DNA of 64,000 nucleotides from Rhizobium hidalgonense. GTDB taxonomy: Bacteria; Pseudomonadota; Alphaproteobacteria; Rhizobiales; Rhizobiaceae. Location: positions 1-64,000 of the forward strand of contig NZ_LODW01000022.1 of assembly GCF_002914525.1 (NCBI RefSeq), in the 5' to 3' direction. This document shows positions 47,440 through 55,828 of the stretch, one piece after another (position 1 is the stretch's first letter; every line of letters starts with the position of its first letter). Made by a program: the position numbers and the translations under genes. Below the pieces are notes generated by a model that saw only the letters and a program-made list of their open reading frames with translations, had not been told where the DNA came from and ran no database searches.

Positions 47440-47570
47440 AAAACACCCCCGTGTCTGCGGCCGCCCCGTCATCGCCGCGGCAGGATTATCGCCGAAAGCT
47501 TTCAAGGGTCAATGATGCTGTCTGGAACAAAACGCTTGCAACCGGCGGCTTTGCCGGTCATTCACAGCCG

Positions 47571-48317
47571 ATGTCCGAACAAAACAGCCAACGCCTCGAC
47601 CAACTTCTCGTCTCCCGCGGCCTTTTCGCCAGCCGCTCGCGGGCCCGCGACGCCGTGCAGCGCGGCACCGTGCGGATCGCCGGCCAAGTGGTCACCAAAG
47701 CCGGGGCGCTCATCGGCGACGACGCTGCCATCGAGATCGACGACCCGGCGCAGGACTATGTCTCGCGGGCAGCATTGAAGCTTGCAGCAGCCCTCGAGCA
47801 TTTCCGGCTCGATCCCGCCGGCCATCACTGTCTTGATATCGGCGCTTCCACAGGCGGCTTCACCGAGGTGCTGCTGCAGCGCGGCGCTGAGCATGTCACC
47901 GCAGTCGATGTCGGTCACGGGCAGATGCATCCACGCATATCGGGCGATCCGCGCGTTACCAGCCGGGAAGGCCTCAACGCCCGCAACCTGACAGCCGACG
48001 ATATCGGCCATCCCGCCACCTTCATCGTTTCCGACGTTTCCTTCATCTCGCTGAAGCTGGCGCTGGCGCCGGCTCTCGAGATCGTGGAGCAGGGCGCCGT
48101 CGCCGTGCTCTTGGTCAAACCGCAGTTCGAGGCGGGGCGCGAGGCGATCGGCAAGGGTGGGCTGTTGAAAGACCCCTCCTCCGCTCCCGCCGTCGCTGCG
48201 GAATTGGAGCGCTGGTTCATCGAGGACATGGGCTGGAATAGCCTCGGCCTCATCCCCTCGCCGATATCAGGTGGCGACGGCAATCAGGAATTCCTACTGG
48301 CAGGATTGAAACCGTGA
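47571..48317 (+). CDS. tlyA: TlyA family rRNA 2'-O-methyltransferase
   Basis: TlyA-type enzymes methylate ribose of rRNA cytidines; some are annotated as hemolysin A. The 248-residue protein has an N-terminal S4 RNA-binding domain (LDQLLVSRGLFASRSRARDAVQRGTVRI, about residues 8-70) and a FtsJ-like methyltransferase domain with the SAM motif CLDIGASTGGFTEVLLQRGA, catalytic-lysine segments SRAALKLAAAL and LLVKPQFEAGRE. The ATG at 47571 is used; the frame is open to 47451. It overlaps the next gene by four bases (GTGA). Confidence 0.93.
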   Translation: MSEQNSQRLDQLLVSRGLFASRSRARDAVQRGTVRIAGQVVTKAGALIGDDAAIEIDDPAQDYVSRAALKLAAALEHFRLDPAGHHCLDIGASTGGFTEVLLQRGAEHVTAVDVGHGQMHPRISGDPRVTSREGLNARNLTADDIGHPATFIVSDVSFISLKLALAPALEIVEQGAVAVLLVKPQFEAGREAIGKGGLLKDPSSAPAVAAELERWFIEDMGWNSLGLIPSPISGGDGNQEFLLAGLKP

Positions 48318-49564
48318 GCACCGAAACCGTCACCATCGATAAGCTCGGCGCCCAGGGCGACGGCATTGCCGGCAGCGCCGGCGGACCTGTCTATGTACCG
48401 TTTTCCCTCCCCGGCGAAATCGTGGCGATCGCCCGCGTCAAAAGCCAGGGCACGATCATGTCGATCACCACGCCCTCGCCCGACCGGCAGGAGCCGCCCT
48501 GCCGGCATTTCGGTCCGGATGGCCTCAACGGCACCTGCGGCGGCTGCACGCTGCAGCATATGGCAGACGGCCCCTACCGCGCCTTCAAGCGCCAGTTGGT
48601 CATCGATGCGCTCAGATCGAAGGGGCTGACGCCTGACGTCGGCGAGATCGTGCCGGCCCGGCCGGGTGAGCGGCGGCGCGTGGTGTTTGCGGCGCGCAAG
48701 ACCGAGAAAGACATGCTGATCGGTTTCAACCAGGCCGAAAGCCACCATATCGTCGCGATCGAGGAATGTCCGATCTCGTCTGCGGGCATCGTCGCCCGGC
48801 TGCCGGCGATCCGGGCGATTGCCGCGGCACTCGCGACCAATGCCGAACCCTTCCGCGTCTCCGTGCTCGAAACGCTATCCGGCCTCGACATAGCCGTCGA
48901 CGAGGTGAAGAAATTGTCCGACCCGCAGCGTCGCAAGGCGGTCGAGACGGTGCTTGGCCTGCGCGGCATTGCGCGCGTTTCGCTGAACGGCGAAATCCTC
49001 ATCGAGCCGTCGAAGCCGCTGGTCGATTTCGGCGGCGTCCAGGTTTCGCCGCCGCCCGGCGGCTTTACCCAGGCGACCAAGCCGGCGGAAGAGGCAATGG
49101 CCGAGCTGGTGCTTGCCCATGCCGGCAAGGCCAAGCGCATTGCCGATCTCTTTGCCGGCGCCGGCACGTTTTCGCTCAGGCTGGCGCGGATCGGCCGCGT
49201 GCATGCGGTCGAAGCCGAGGCAAAGGCACTCGCTGCCCTCGACCACGCTGCCCGCAACACGCCCGGACTGAAGCCAGTCAGCGTCGAGAAGCGCGATCTC
49301 TTCCGCCGTCCGCTGATGACGCAGGAATTCAAACCTTTTGACGTCGTTGTCTTCGACCCGCCGCGGGCCGGCGCCGAGTTCCAGTGCAAGGAGCTTGCCC
49401 GCTCTGCGGTGAAGAAGATCGCCGCCGTCAGCTGCAATCCGCTGACGCTGGCGCGCGACCTGGCGATCCTCGTCGAGGGCGGCTACCGGATCACCGGGGT
49501 GACGCCGATCGACCAGTTCCTCTGGACCTCGCATGTCGAGGTGGTGGCGACGCTGGAGAAATAG
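48314..49564 (+). CDS. TrmA/RumA-family 23S rRNA or tRNA uracil-5-methyltransferase
   Basis: A 416-residue SAM-dependent RNA methyltransferase. The N-terminus is a TRAM domain (VTIDKLGAQGDGIAGSAGGPVYVPFSLPGE). Iron-sulfur cysteines are PPCRHFG, TCGGCTLQHM and EECPI. The SAM site is ADLFAGAGTFSLRLA, and the catalytic cysteine motif AVSCNPLTLARD lies near the C-terminus. It could be RlmD/RlmC-like; the exact uracil is not decidable. It is translationally coupled to tlyA through a GTG start. Confidence 0.92.
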   Translation: MSTETVTIDKLGAQGDGIAGSAGGPVYVPFSLPGEIVAIARVKSQGTIMSITTPSPDRQEPPCRHFGPDGLNGTCGGCTLQHMADGPYRAFKRQLVIDALRSKGLTPDVGEIVPARPGERRRVVFAARKTEKDMLIGFNQAESHHIVAIEECPISSAGIVARLPAIRAIAAALATNAEPFRVSVLETLSGLDIAVDEVKKLSDPQRRKAVETVLGLRGIARVSLNGEILIEPSKPLVDFGGVQVSPPPGGFTQATKPAEEAMAELVLAHAGKAKRIADLFAGAGTFSLRLARIGRVHAVEAEAKALAALDHAARNTPGLKPVSVEKRDLFRRPLMTQEFKPFDVVVFDPPRAGAEFQCKELARSAVKKIAAVSCNPLTLARDLAILVEGGYRITGVTPIDQFLWTSHVEVVATLEK

Positions 49565-49637
49565 GCTGGCCGTCCGCCGCCTAACCCGCCGTCAGTGCCA
49601 AGGGACCGGCCTAAAATCACCAGGCGGAGGAACCCGA

Positions 49638-50648
49638 TTGCGAATGCGCAAGACCAGAAGACGCAATCCTTATTATGACGGCCCGGTGTCCGATCACTTC
49701 GACGGCACGCATTTCTTCAATCCCGAAGGTATCGAGCCCCTTGGTTTCCGCGATTTGCTGCGGTGGCAGTTCGGCGGCGGCCGTCAGCGTTGGCCGAAAT
49801 CGGTCCCAAGTCCATATTCGGCGGCCAAACCCGATGCACGTGTTGACGATGCAGATCTGCGGGTGACCATGGTTGGCCATGCAACAATGCTCGTCCAGGT
49901 CGCCGGGCTCAATATCCTGACCGACCCGGTATGGTCGGAGCGCGTCAGCCCCTTCGCCTTTGCCGGCCCCAAGCGCGTCGTCCAACCGGGCATCGCATTC
50001 GATGATCTGCCGCCGATCGATCTCGTGCTGATCTCGCACAATCACTATGATCATCTCGATATCGCAACCCTCAAGCGGTTGCAGGCGAAACATCGGCCGC
50101 GTGTCGTGACGCCACTCGGCAATGACACGATCATCCGCCGCGCCGTGCCCGATCTACAGACGATAACGATGGATTGGGGCGAGCGCATCTCGCATGCCGG
50201 AATCAGCATTGATGCGGAGCCCGCGCATCATTGGTCCGCCCGCGGCACCGCCGATCGCCGGATGGCACTCTGGGCGTCGTTCGTCTTGTCGACTCCGGCC
50301 GGAAAGATTTATCACGTCGGAGATACGGGCTTTCACCACGGCATCCATTACAAAGCGGCACAGCAGAAGCATGGCGGCTTTCGCCTGGCGATTTTGCCCT
50401 TCGGCGCATATGAGCCGCGATGGTTCATGAAAGGCCAGCACCAGAATCCGCGGGAGGCGGTGATCGGGATGACGCTGGCAAATGCAGCCTATGTGGCAGG
50501 GCACCACTTCGCGACGTTCCAACTGACAGATGAGGCGGTCGACGCACCGGCACGAGCATTGCAAGACGCGATGCGCGAGCATGATATTCCCCTGGAACGG
50601 TTCCGGCCGCTCAGGGCCGGCGAGCTCTTCGACGTGCCGGCAGTCTAA
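49638..50648 (+). CDS. MBL-fold metal-dependent hydrolase (UlaG/NAPE-PLD-like)
   Basis: A 336-residue metallo-beta-lactamase-fold protein. The metal motif is ISHNHYDHLD (H-x-H-x-D-H), with further ligands in AEPAHHWSARG, HVGDTGFHHG and GHHFATFQLTDEA. The block TMVGHATMLVQVAGLNILTDPVW is typical of the RomA/NAPE-PLD-like group, which acts on lipids or phosphodiesters; substrate here unknown. The TTG at 49638 lies 7 nt after GGAGG; the ATG at 49644 (13 nt) is a close alternative. Confidence 0.86.
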   Translation: MRMRKTRRRNPYYDGPVSDHFDGTHFFNPEGIEPLGFRDLLRWQFGGGRQRWPKSVPSPYSAAKPDARVDDADLRVTMVGHATMLVQVAGLNILTDPVWSERVSPFAFAGPKRVVQPGIAFDDLPPIDLVLISHNHYDHLDIATLKRLQAKHRPRVVTPLGNDTIIRRAVPDLQTITMDWGERISHAGISIDAEPAHHWSARGTADRRMALWASFVLSTPAGKIYHVGDTGFHHGIHYKAAQQKHGGFRLAILPFGAYEPRWFMKGQHQNPREAVIGMTLANAAYVAGHHFATFQLTDEAVDAPARALQDAMREHDIPLERFRPLRAGELFDVPAV

Positions 50649-50651
50649 GGC

Positions 50652-50766
50652 GCGTCCGACGCGGAGCAATTCCAGGAAAAGTGCGAAGCGGTTTTCCATC
50701 CGGAATTGCGTAAAAACAAAAACTTAGAGCGGTTCCGCGCTTCCACGAAAAGCTGAACCGCTCTAA
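50652..50766. repeat. Intergenic element with terminal AGCGGTTC palindrome
   Basis: Non-coding sequence with ggagcaattccaggaaaagt, cggttttcc, ccggaattgcgtaaaaacaa and a terminal palindrome AGAGCGGTTC / GAACCGCTCT around 50727-50764. I recognise this as a recurring rhizobial intergenic element. The final hairpin sits between the convergent MBL and enoyl-CoA hydratase genes and may act as a bidirectional transcription end. Confidence 0.7.
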
Positions 50767-51515
50767 CGCCGCATGAATGCCTCAAAAGCCGCCCGGGCCT
50801 CCGCACTTTTCAGCCGCGCGGAGAAATGGCGGGCCTCCTCGTCGATGCGGGCGATGATCTCGTCCCTGTCGCCTCGAATGAGATCGCGGGCGATGCGCAG
50901 GGCCTCCGGCGGTTTGGCAGCCAGCCGGGCGGCGGTCGCCAGCGTTAGGGCATCGACCTCGGCGGGTTCGACCACCTTCCAGATGAGACCGGCGTCCTTG
51001 GCTTCGGCGGCCGAGAAGGCTTCGCCCGCCGCAAGCAGGGCGAAGGCGCGCTGGTGGCCCATCAGGCGCGGCGCGACGAGGCTCGAGGCCGCCTCCGGCA
51101 CCAGCGCCAGATCGACGAAGGGCGTGCGGAACTGGCTTCGATCCGAGGCGATGGTCAGGTCGCAATGGAGATGGATCGTCGTACCGATGCCGATCGCCAG
51201 GCCGTCGACGCCCGAAACGATAGGCTTTTCGGCCTTCACCAGCGCATAGAGAAAATCGAGGAGCTCCGGCCCGAGGCCGCCGCCCATCGCCGCGGCGAGA
51301 AAATCGCCCATGTCGTTGCCGGCCGAGAAAGAGCCTTCGGTGCCGAGGAAAGCAGTGGCGCGGATCTCGGGATTGGCGTTCGACGCATTCAGCGCATCGG
51401 CCATCACACGGTACATGGCGCGGGTGATGGCGTTCTTCTTCTCCGGCCGGTTGAAGCGGATGATCTGGACGCCCGGATGGGCGGAAGGCTGCTCGATGAT
51501 GATGTGATCGGTCAT
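50763..51515 (-). CDS. Enoyl-CoA hydratase/isomerase family protein
   Basis: A 250-residue crotonase-fold protein, probably in fatty-acid or related acyl-CoA degradation. The oxyanion hole segments are FLGTEGSFSAGNDMGDF and VDGLAIGIGTTIHLHCDLTIASD. The usual catalytic glutamates are not clearly both present (VPEAASSL in the second position region), so it could be a hydratase or an isomerase. It lies 9 bp downstream of the acyl-CoA dehydrogenase gene, in the same operon. Confidence 0.87.
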   Translation of the reverse strand: MTDHIIIEQPSAHPGVQIIRFNRPEKKNAITRAMYRVMADALNASNANPEIRATAFLGTEGSFSAGNDMGDFLAAAMGGGLGPELLDFLYALVKAEKPIVSGVDGLAIGIGTTIHLHCDLTIASDRSQFRTPFVDLALVPEAASSLVAPRLMGHQRAFALLAAGEAFSAAEAKDAGLIWKVVEPAEVDALTLATAARLAAKPPEALRIARDLIRGDRDEIIARIDEEARHFSARLKSAEARAAFEAFMRR

Positions 51516-51524
51516 TGGATGTCC

Positions 51525-53303
51525 TCAAGCAAGCAGGATGCGGGCGGCGGCAAGGCTTGCCGCGCCATTGACGACCTGGTCGCGAAGGGCCGCGGTCTCC
51601 GCGAGCAGGTTTTCGGCGGCGAAGCGGCAGAGCGCGATACGCCCCTCGCCCCTGCCATCGCCGCTTTCGGCAAGAGCGCCCTTGGCGAGATAGCAGCCGG
51701 TGAGCACCAGCCCAAACAGGCGCTGATAGGGTGTCGCGCCGGAAAGTGCCTCGGCGGCTCTGTTGTCGGCCAGCGTCTGCAGCAGCCAGCCGCTCGCCGC
51801 TTCGAGATCTGAAATCGCTGCGTCGAGCCTAACTGCGGCCTCGCCGAGGCCATCGAGATTGGAGCGGCGGACGCTATCGGCGATCTCCTTCAATTCAGCG
51901 ATGAAGCCTCTCACCTGATCGCCGCCGGAGAGCGTCAGCTTGCGAGTGACGAGGTCGATCGCCTGGATACCGTTGGTGCCCTCGTAGATCGGCGCGATGC
52001 GGGCGTCGCGCAAATACCGCGCAGCACCCGTCTCCTCGATGAAGCCCATGCCGCCATGCACCTGAATGCCGAGCGAGGCGACGTCGACGCCGGCATCGGT
52101 CGAAAAGGATTTGGCGATCGGCGTCAGCAGGGCGGCGCGCTCCTGCCAGTGGCGGTTGCTATCGCCGGCCCGGTGGGACATGTCGATCGCGTGGGCGCAG
52201 GAATAGGAGATGGCGCGCGCGCCTTGGGTCAGCGCCTTCATGGTGAGAAGCATGCGGGCGACATCGGGATGTTCGACGATCGGGCTCATGCCGGCGCCGC
52301 TCCAGCCGGGCGCCTTGCCCTGGGTGCGCTCCTTGGAATAGGCGACAGCCTTCTGGGTGGCGGCCTCGCAAATCGCCACGCCCTGCATGCCGACGGCCAG
52401 GCGGGCATTGTTCATCATCGTGAACATGCAAGCGAGGCCCTTGTTCTCCTCGCCGACCAGCCATCCCACAGCCCCCTTTTCATCACCGAACCGGCCGTCG
52501 CCATAGATCATCGTGCAGGTCGGCGAGCCGTGGATGCCGAGCTTGTGCTCCAGCGAATGACAAAACAGATCGTTGCGGGCCCCAAGCGAGCCGTCGTCGT
52601 TCACCAGGAATTTCGGCACCAGGAAGAGCGAAATGCCGCGGGTGCCGGCCGGCGCATCCGGCAGGCGGGCCAGCACCAGATGGATGATGTTGTCGGCCGC
52701 GTCATGCTCGCCCCAGGTGATGAAAATCTTCTGGCCGAAGAGGCGGTAGCTGCCGTCGGCGCGGCGCTCGGCGCGGGCCTTGAGCACGCCGAGATCGGAG
52801 CCGGCATGCGGCTCGGTCAGGTTCATGGTGCCGGTCCATTCGCCGGACACCATCTTCTCCAGATATGTCTCCTTCAGTGCGGCGCTGCCATGGGTGCTGA
52901 CGGCTTCGATCGCGCCCATCGTCAGCGTCGGGGCGAGGGCGAAGGCCATGGAACCGGAATTCCACATTTCCAGCGCTGCGACGTTCAGCATATGCGGCAG
53001 GGCCTGGCCGCCGAAAGCTTCGGGCGCCGTCAGGCCGTTCCAGCCGCCGGCGATCCAGTTGCGATAGAGATCGCGCCAGCCATCCGGCAGTCTGACCTCG
53101 CCACCCTCCAGGCGGGCGCCCTGGCGGTCGCCGATGTCGGCGAGGGGTGCCACTTCCTCTGTGGTAAAACGTCCCGCCTCGGCGAGGACGGCGTCGACCA
53201 GATCTTCGCCGAGATCGCCGAGAAGCCCCTCTGATATCGCTTCGCGCATACCGGCTACATGCTTCAACGTAAACGCGATTTCCTCGACGGGCGCCTGATA
53301 CAT
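51525..53303 (-). CDS. Acyl-CoA dehydrogenase with C-terminal extension
   Basis: A 592-residue flavoprotein of the long ACAD type (AcdB/FadE-like). The FAD and substrate motifs are visible: EPHAGSDLGVLKARAE, FGQKIFITWGEHD, and the catalytic-base region GGMGFIEETGAARYLRDARIAPIYEGTNGIQAIDLVTRKL. The C-terminal about 130 residues form the extra helical domain of this subgroup. It oxidises an acyl-CoA to the 2-enoyl-CoA, which fits the hydratase encoded next. Start is ATG. Upstream 53304-53520 holds the divergent promoters. Confidence 0.93.
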   Translation of the reverse strand: MYQAPVEEIAFTLKHVAGMREAISEGLLGDLGEDLVDAVLAEAGRFTTEEVAPLADIGDRQGARLEGGEVRLPDGWRDLYRNWIAGGWNGLTAPEAFGGQALPHMLNVAALEMWNSGSMAFALAPTLTMGAIEAVSTHGSAALKETYLEKMVSGEWTGTMNLTEPHAGSDLGVLKARAERRADGSYRLFGQKIFITWGEHDAADNIIHLVLARLPDAPAGTRGISLFLVPKFLVNDDGSLGARNDLFCHSLEHKLGIHGSPTCTMIYGDGRFGDEKGAVGWLVGEENKGLACMFTMMNNARLAVGMQGVAICEAATQKAVAYSKERTQGKAPGWSGAGMSPIVEHPDVARMLLTMKALTQGARAISYSCAHAIDMSHRAGDSNRHWQERAALLTPIAKSFSTDAGVDVASLGIQVHGGMGFIEETGAARYLRDARIAPIYEGTNGIQAIDLVTRKLTLSGGDQVRGFIAELKEIADSVRRSNLDGLGEAAVRLDAAISDLEAASGWLLQTLADNRAAEALSGATPYQRLFGLVLTGCYLAKGALAESGDGRGEGRIALCRFAAENLLAETAALRDQVVNGAASLAAARILLA

Positions 53304-53520
53304 GGTTTTCCTCCGTGGGACCGGCCTGCATTTTTACCCTTGGGCAAAGCCTCTCCGAGGCAAGGGCTAATTGATTTTTACGTAAACGTCAATTTCGATT
53401 TCCCGCCCTGCCATGCGATAATTCGCCCGATACGGCGCTTGGCACTTGCCCCCTCGCACAAATGGACGTCATGAAGACTCGCTAAGGAATGACATCGCCT
53501 TCGCAAAGGACCGGCGACCA

Positions 53521-54516
53521 ATGGATACATTGCCCGTCAACATACCCGGTTTTGTCTGGGCCTATCGCTTCTCGCCGGATGAAAAGACCGCGGTGCGGCT
53601 GAACAACAGTGCGACGGTGGCGGAACTGACCGCCGACAACTGTTTCTACTGGCTGCACCTCAACCTTGTCGACGCCCGCGTACCGGCCTTGCTCGAGACG
53701 CTCGACGGGCTGACGGAAGAGGCGAAATCGGCGCTGACGACGCGTGACACGCATGCGACCATCACCGTCGACGAGCAGATGCTCTACGGCACGCTTGTCG
53801 ACTGCCAGCGCGATTTCGCCCAGGATACCAACAATCTCGGCTGGCTGCATTTCGCCATGTCCGACCGCTTCATCATCACCACGAGGCTGCAGCCGCTGCG
53901 CAGCGTCGAGCGGGCGCGGGCGCTGATCGAGAAGAATCCGGGCAAATTTTCACGGCCTGTCGATCTCTTCGAGCTGCTGGTGATCGAGTTTCAGCGCACC
54001 CTGATCGCGATCGTCATCGAACTCACCGACGAGTTGAACCTGATCGAGGATTTCGTCTACGACAATGCGCCGCGCGACGAACGCCGGCGGCTGGCGCCGG
54101 TGCGGCGAACCGTGGTGAGATTGCATCGGCATCTGCGCACGGTGCTGGCGCTGATGCGCCGGGCTGCGGCAGCCGACGACGACGAGATGCCCTTCGGCTT
54201 CGACGATGTGGCGCGGCGACTGACGAGCCGGCTGGAAACGGTCGACCACGACATCTATGCGCTGCAGGATAGGGCGCGGCTGCTGCACGAAGAAATCGAT
54301 TCGAAACAATCCTCCGAGACCAACCGCCACCTCTATCTGCTGTCGATCATGACGGCCTTCCTGCTGCCGCCGACCCTGGTAACGGGTTTCTTCGGCATGA
54401 ACACTGCCAACCTGCCCTTCGCCGTCGGCGACTACGGCACCGAATACGCCGTCGCCCTGATCGTCGCCTCGATCGCCTTTGCCTGGTGGCTGCTGCGGCG
54501 GGTGGATATTCTTTGA
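53521..54516 (+). CDS. CorA/ZntB-like divalent cation transporter
   Basis: A 331-residue member of the 2-TM-GxN family. The long cytoplasmic funnel domain (about residues 1-265) is followed by TM1 (about 270-290) and the signature GFFGMNTANLPF, then TM2 (about 305-325), ending in WWLLRRVDIL. The GMN motif is intact. The N-terminal FVWAYRF, FYWLHLNLVD and helical segments are ZntB-like, so zinc or magnesium transport is possible. The ATG at 53521 is used; the frame is open to 53446. Confidence 0.9.
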   Translation: MDTLPVNIPGFVWAYRFSPDEKTAVRLNNSATVAELTADNCFYWLHLNLVDARVPALLETLDGLTEEAKSALTTRDTHATITVDEQMLYGTLVDCQRDFAQDTNNLGWLHFAMSDRFIITTRLQPLRSVERARALIEKNPGKFSRPVDLFELLVIEFQRTLIAIVIELTDELNLIEDFVYDNAPRDERRRLAPVRRTVVRLHRHLRTVLALMRRAAAADDDEMPFGFDDVARRLTSRLETVDHDIYALQDRARLLHEEIDSKQSSETNRHLYLLSIMTAFLLPPTLVTGFFGMNTANLPFAVGDYGTEYAVALIVASIAFAWWLLRRVDIL

Positions 54517-54529
54517 AGCGCAGCGAACT

Positions 54530-54704
54530 GCCCCTCATCCGCCTGCCGGCACCGACCGGGGTCGAGCCACGGGTCTCGACCCGTCCTTCGGACCCCCGCT
54601 CGCGGGCGAAGGGGATATGCCGTGGCCTCTCCGTTCCTCACACACTTTTCGCAGGGCACGTCCCCTCTCCCCGTTTTTACGGGGAGAGGGTTAGGGTGAG
54701 GGGC
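54530..54704. repeat. Dispersed intergenic repeat, copy E
   Basis: A full-length copy with gcccctcatccgcctgccgg at one end, an internal cgagccacgggtctcgacc palindrome, the ggggatatgccgtgg segment shared with copy A, and the terminal ctccccgtttttacggggagagggttagggtgagg hairpin. It occupies most of the 306-bp gap after the transporter gene. Confidence 0.82.
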
Positions 54705-54822
54705 TAAGCTGCTGGCGCCTCAATAAGGCGAATGCTTGGGTGATGAGCTTTGATGCCGCCACCTCACCCGGAACAGTTCTTGCACGGTTACTAATATATA
54801 TACCGTGGGGAGAGCTAATGTC

Positions 54823-55086
54823 ATGAAATGGTGCACATCCGGAGAGTTTGCCCCTCTGATGCTCGTTGTGAGTGGGCCGGAAAAATACAAGCTTGTTGCA
54901 ACCCTTGGTCAGGCTGCCGAGATGCTGACGGTTGGCTGGCCGACCGACGATGGAGAAGAATACCTCGTGGCGATTATGGCTTGCCGGGATGCAATTCACG
55001 GGGAAATTCCGGCTGAGGACGCGCGAGCAGCGCTTATCCGTGCCGCCGACGAAGCTGGCATTTCGGTGATCACCGTCGTTCACTGA
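54823..55086 (+). CDS. DUF982 domain-containing small protein
   Basis: An 87-residue protein with the DUF982 pattern: a hydrophobic strand around VVSGPEKYKLVATLGQAAEML, the WP-DGEEYLVAIMACRDAI helix, and a final AEDARAALIRAADEAGI. DUF982 proteins are abundant and often multicopy in Rhizobium; function unknown. The ATG at 54823 has GGGGAGAG upstream. It is flanked on both sides by the dispersed repeat. Confidence 0.8.
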   Translation: MKWCTSGEFAPLMLVVSGPEKYKLVATLGQAAEMLTVGWPTDDGEEYLVAIMACRDAIHGEIPAEDARAALIRAADEAGISVITVVH

Positions 55087-55105
55087 GTTTAGCAGCCGAC
55101 GCGCG

Positions 55106-55152
55106 TACCCTCTCCCCCGTTTTTACGGGGAGAGGGTTAGGCTGAGGGGCAG
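55106..55152. repeat. Dispersed intergenic repeat, copy F (short)
   Basis: Only the terminal hairpin unit is present: ccctctcccccgtttttacggggagagggttaggctgagg. This matches the end of the longer copies. It lies between the DUF982 and BA14K genes. Confidence 0.8.
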
Positions 55153-55165
55153 CATTCGGCGCCTA

Positions 55166-55660
55166 TCAATAGGGCGAATAGCACTGCTGGCGCGGGCCGT
55201 TATAGGGCTGGAACGTGTTGTCGTAGGCGCGATAGGACCGGTAGCGGTTGGCGCACCAGGCGACGTGGCTCGAACCCATACGGGGCGCCGGTTCGACGTA
55301 GCGCGGCTGGGCGACAATGGCGCCGCCGATGACTGCGCCGGCGCCGAAGGCGGCGAGCGGGTACCAGTAGCCGTTGTAGTGACGGTAGCCCGGGCGGTAA
55401 TAGCTATATCCGCGATAGCCGCCGTAATAGCCGGGGCGGTAGCCGCCGCCGTAGCCGGGCCGATAATAGGCGCCAGGGCGATAGCCCGGCCGGTAATAAT
55501 CGCCGCGATAGTAGCGGCGGTATTGGACGTTCTCGACGGCAGAGGATTTTTCCACCTGCGGGGCGGTCGGCACCTGGATTGCCTGCGACGGCACGAAGCT
55601 TGTCAGAACGACGGCGGCGGCCAAAGCTGCGGTCGCGATCTTGTTACTCAAACTAAACAT
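55166..55660 (-). CDS. BA14K family exported protein with Tyr/Gly/Arg repeats
   Basis: A 164-residue protein. A signal peptide (residues 1-28) is followed by a low-complexity region of YYRPGYR/GYYGGY repeats (about 45-95), a short membrane-like [16 protein letters not shown] segment, and the C-terminal BA14K motif [19 protein letters not shown] with WCANRY and QCYSPY. BA14K was described as a lectin-like immunoreactive Brucella protein; in rhizobia the role is unknown. GGGAGAG SD precedes the ATG. Confidence 0.9.
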   Translation of the reverse strand: MFSLSNKIATAALAAAVVLTSFVPSQAIQVPTAPQVEKSSAVENVQYRRYYRGDYYRPGYRPGAYYRPGYGGGYRPGYYGGYRGYSYYRPGYRHYNGYWYPLAAFGAGAVIGGAIVAQPRYVEPAPRMGSSHVAWCANRYRSYRAYDNTFQPYNGPRQQCYSPY

Positions 55661-55828
55661 TCTTCTCTCCCATTCAACAGCGATAACCGCCTGCTCCAGC
55701 AACGCTATCGTGCCCGAATGGTTCCGAAAGCGGCCGGGGCCGGCTGCTTTCGTCTTTTTAAAGAAATCGATCTGAACCGGGCATTAACCGCGATGAACCG
55801 CGCTCAATGCCTATCTTCCGACGTGTGC

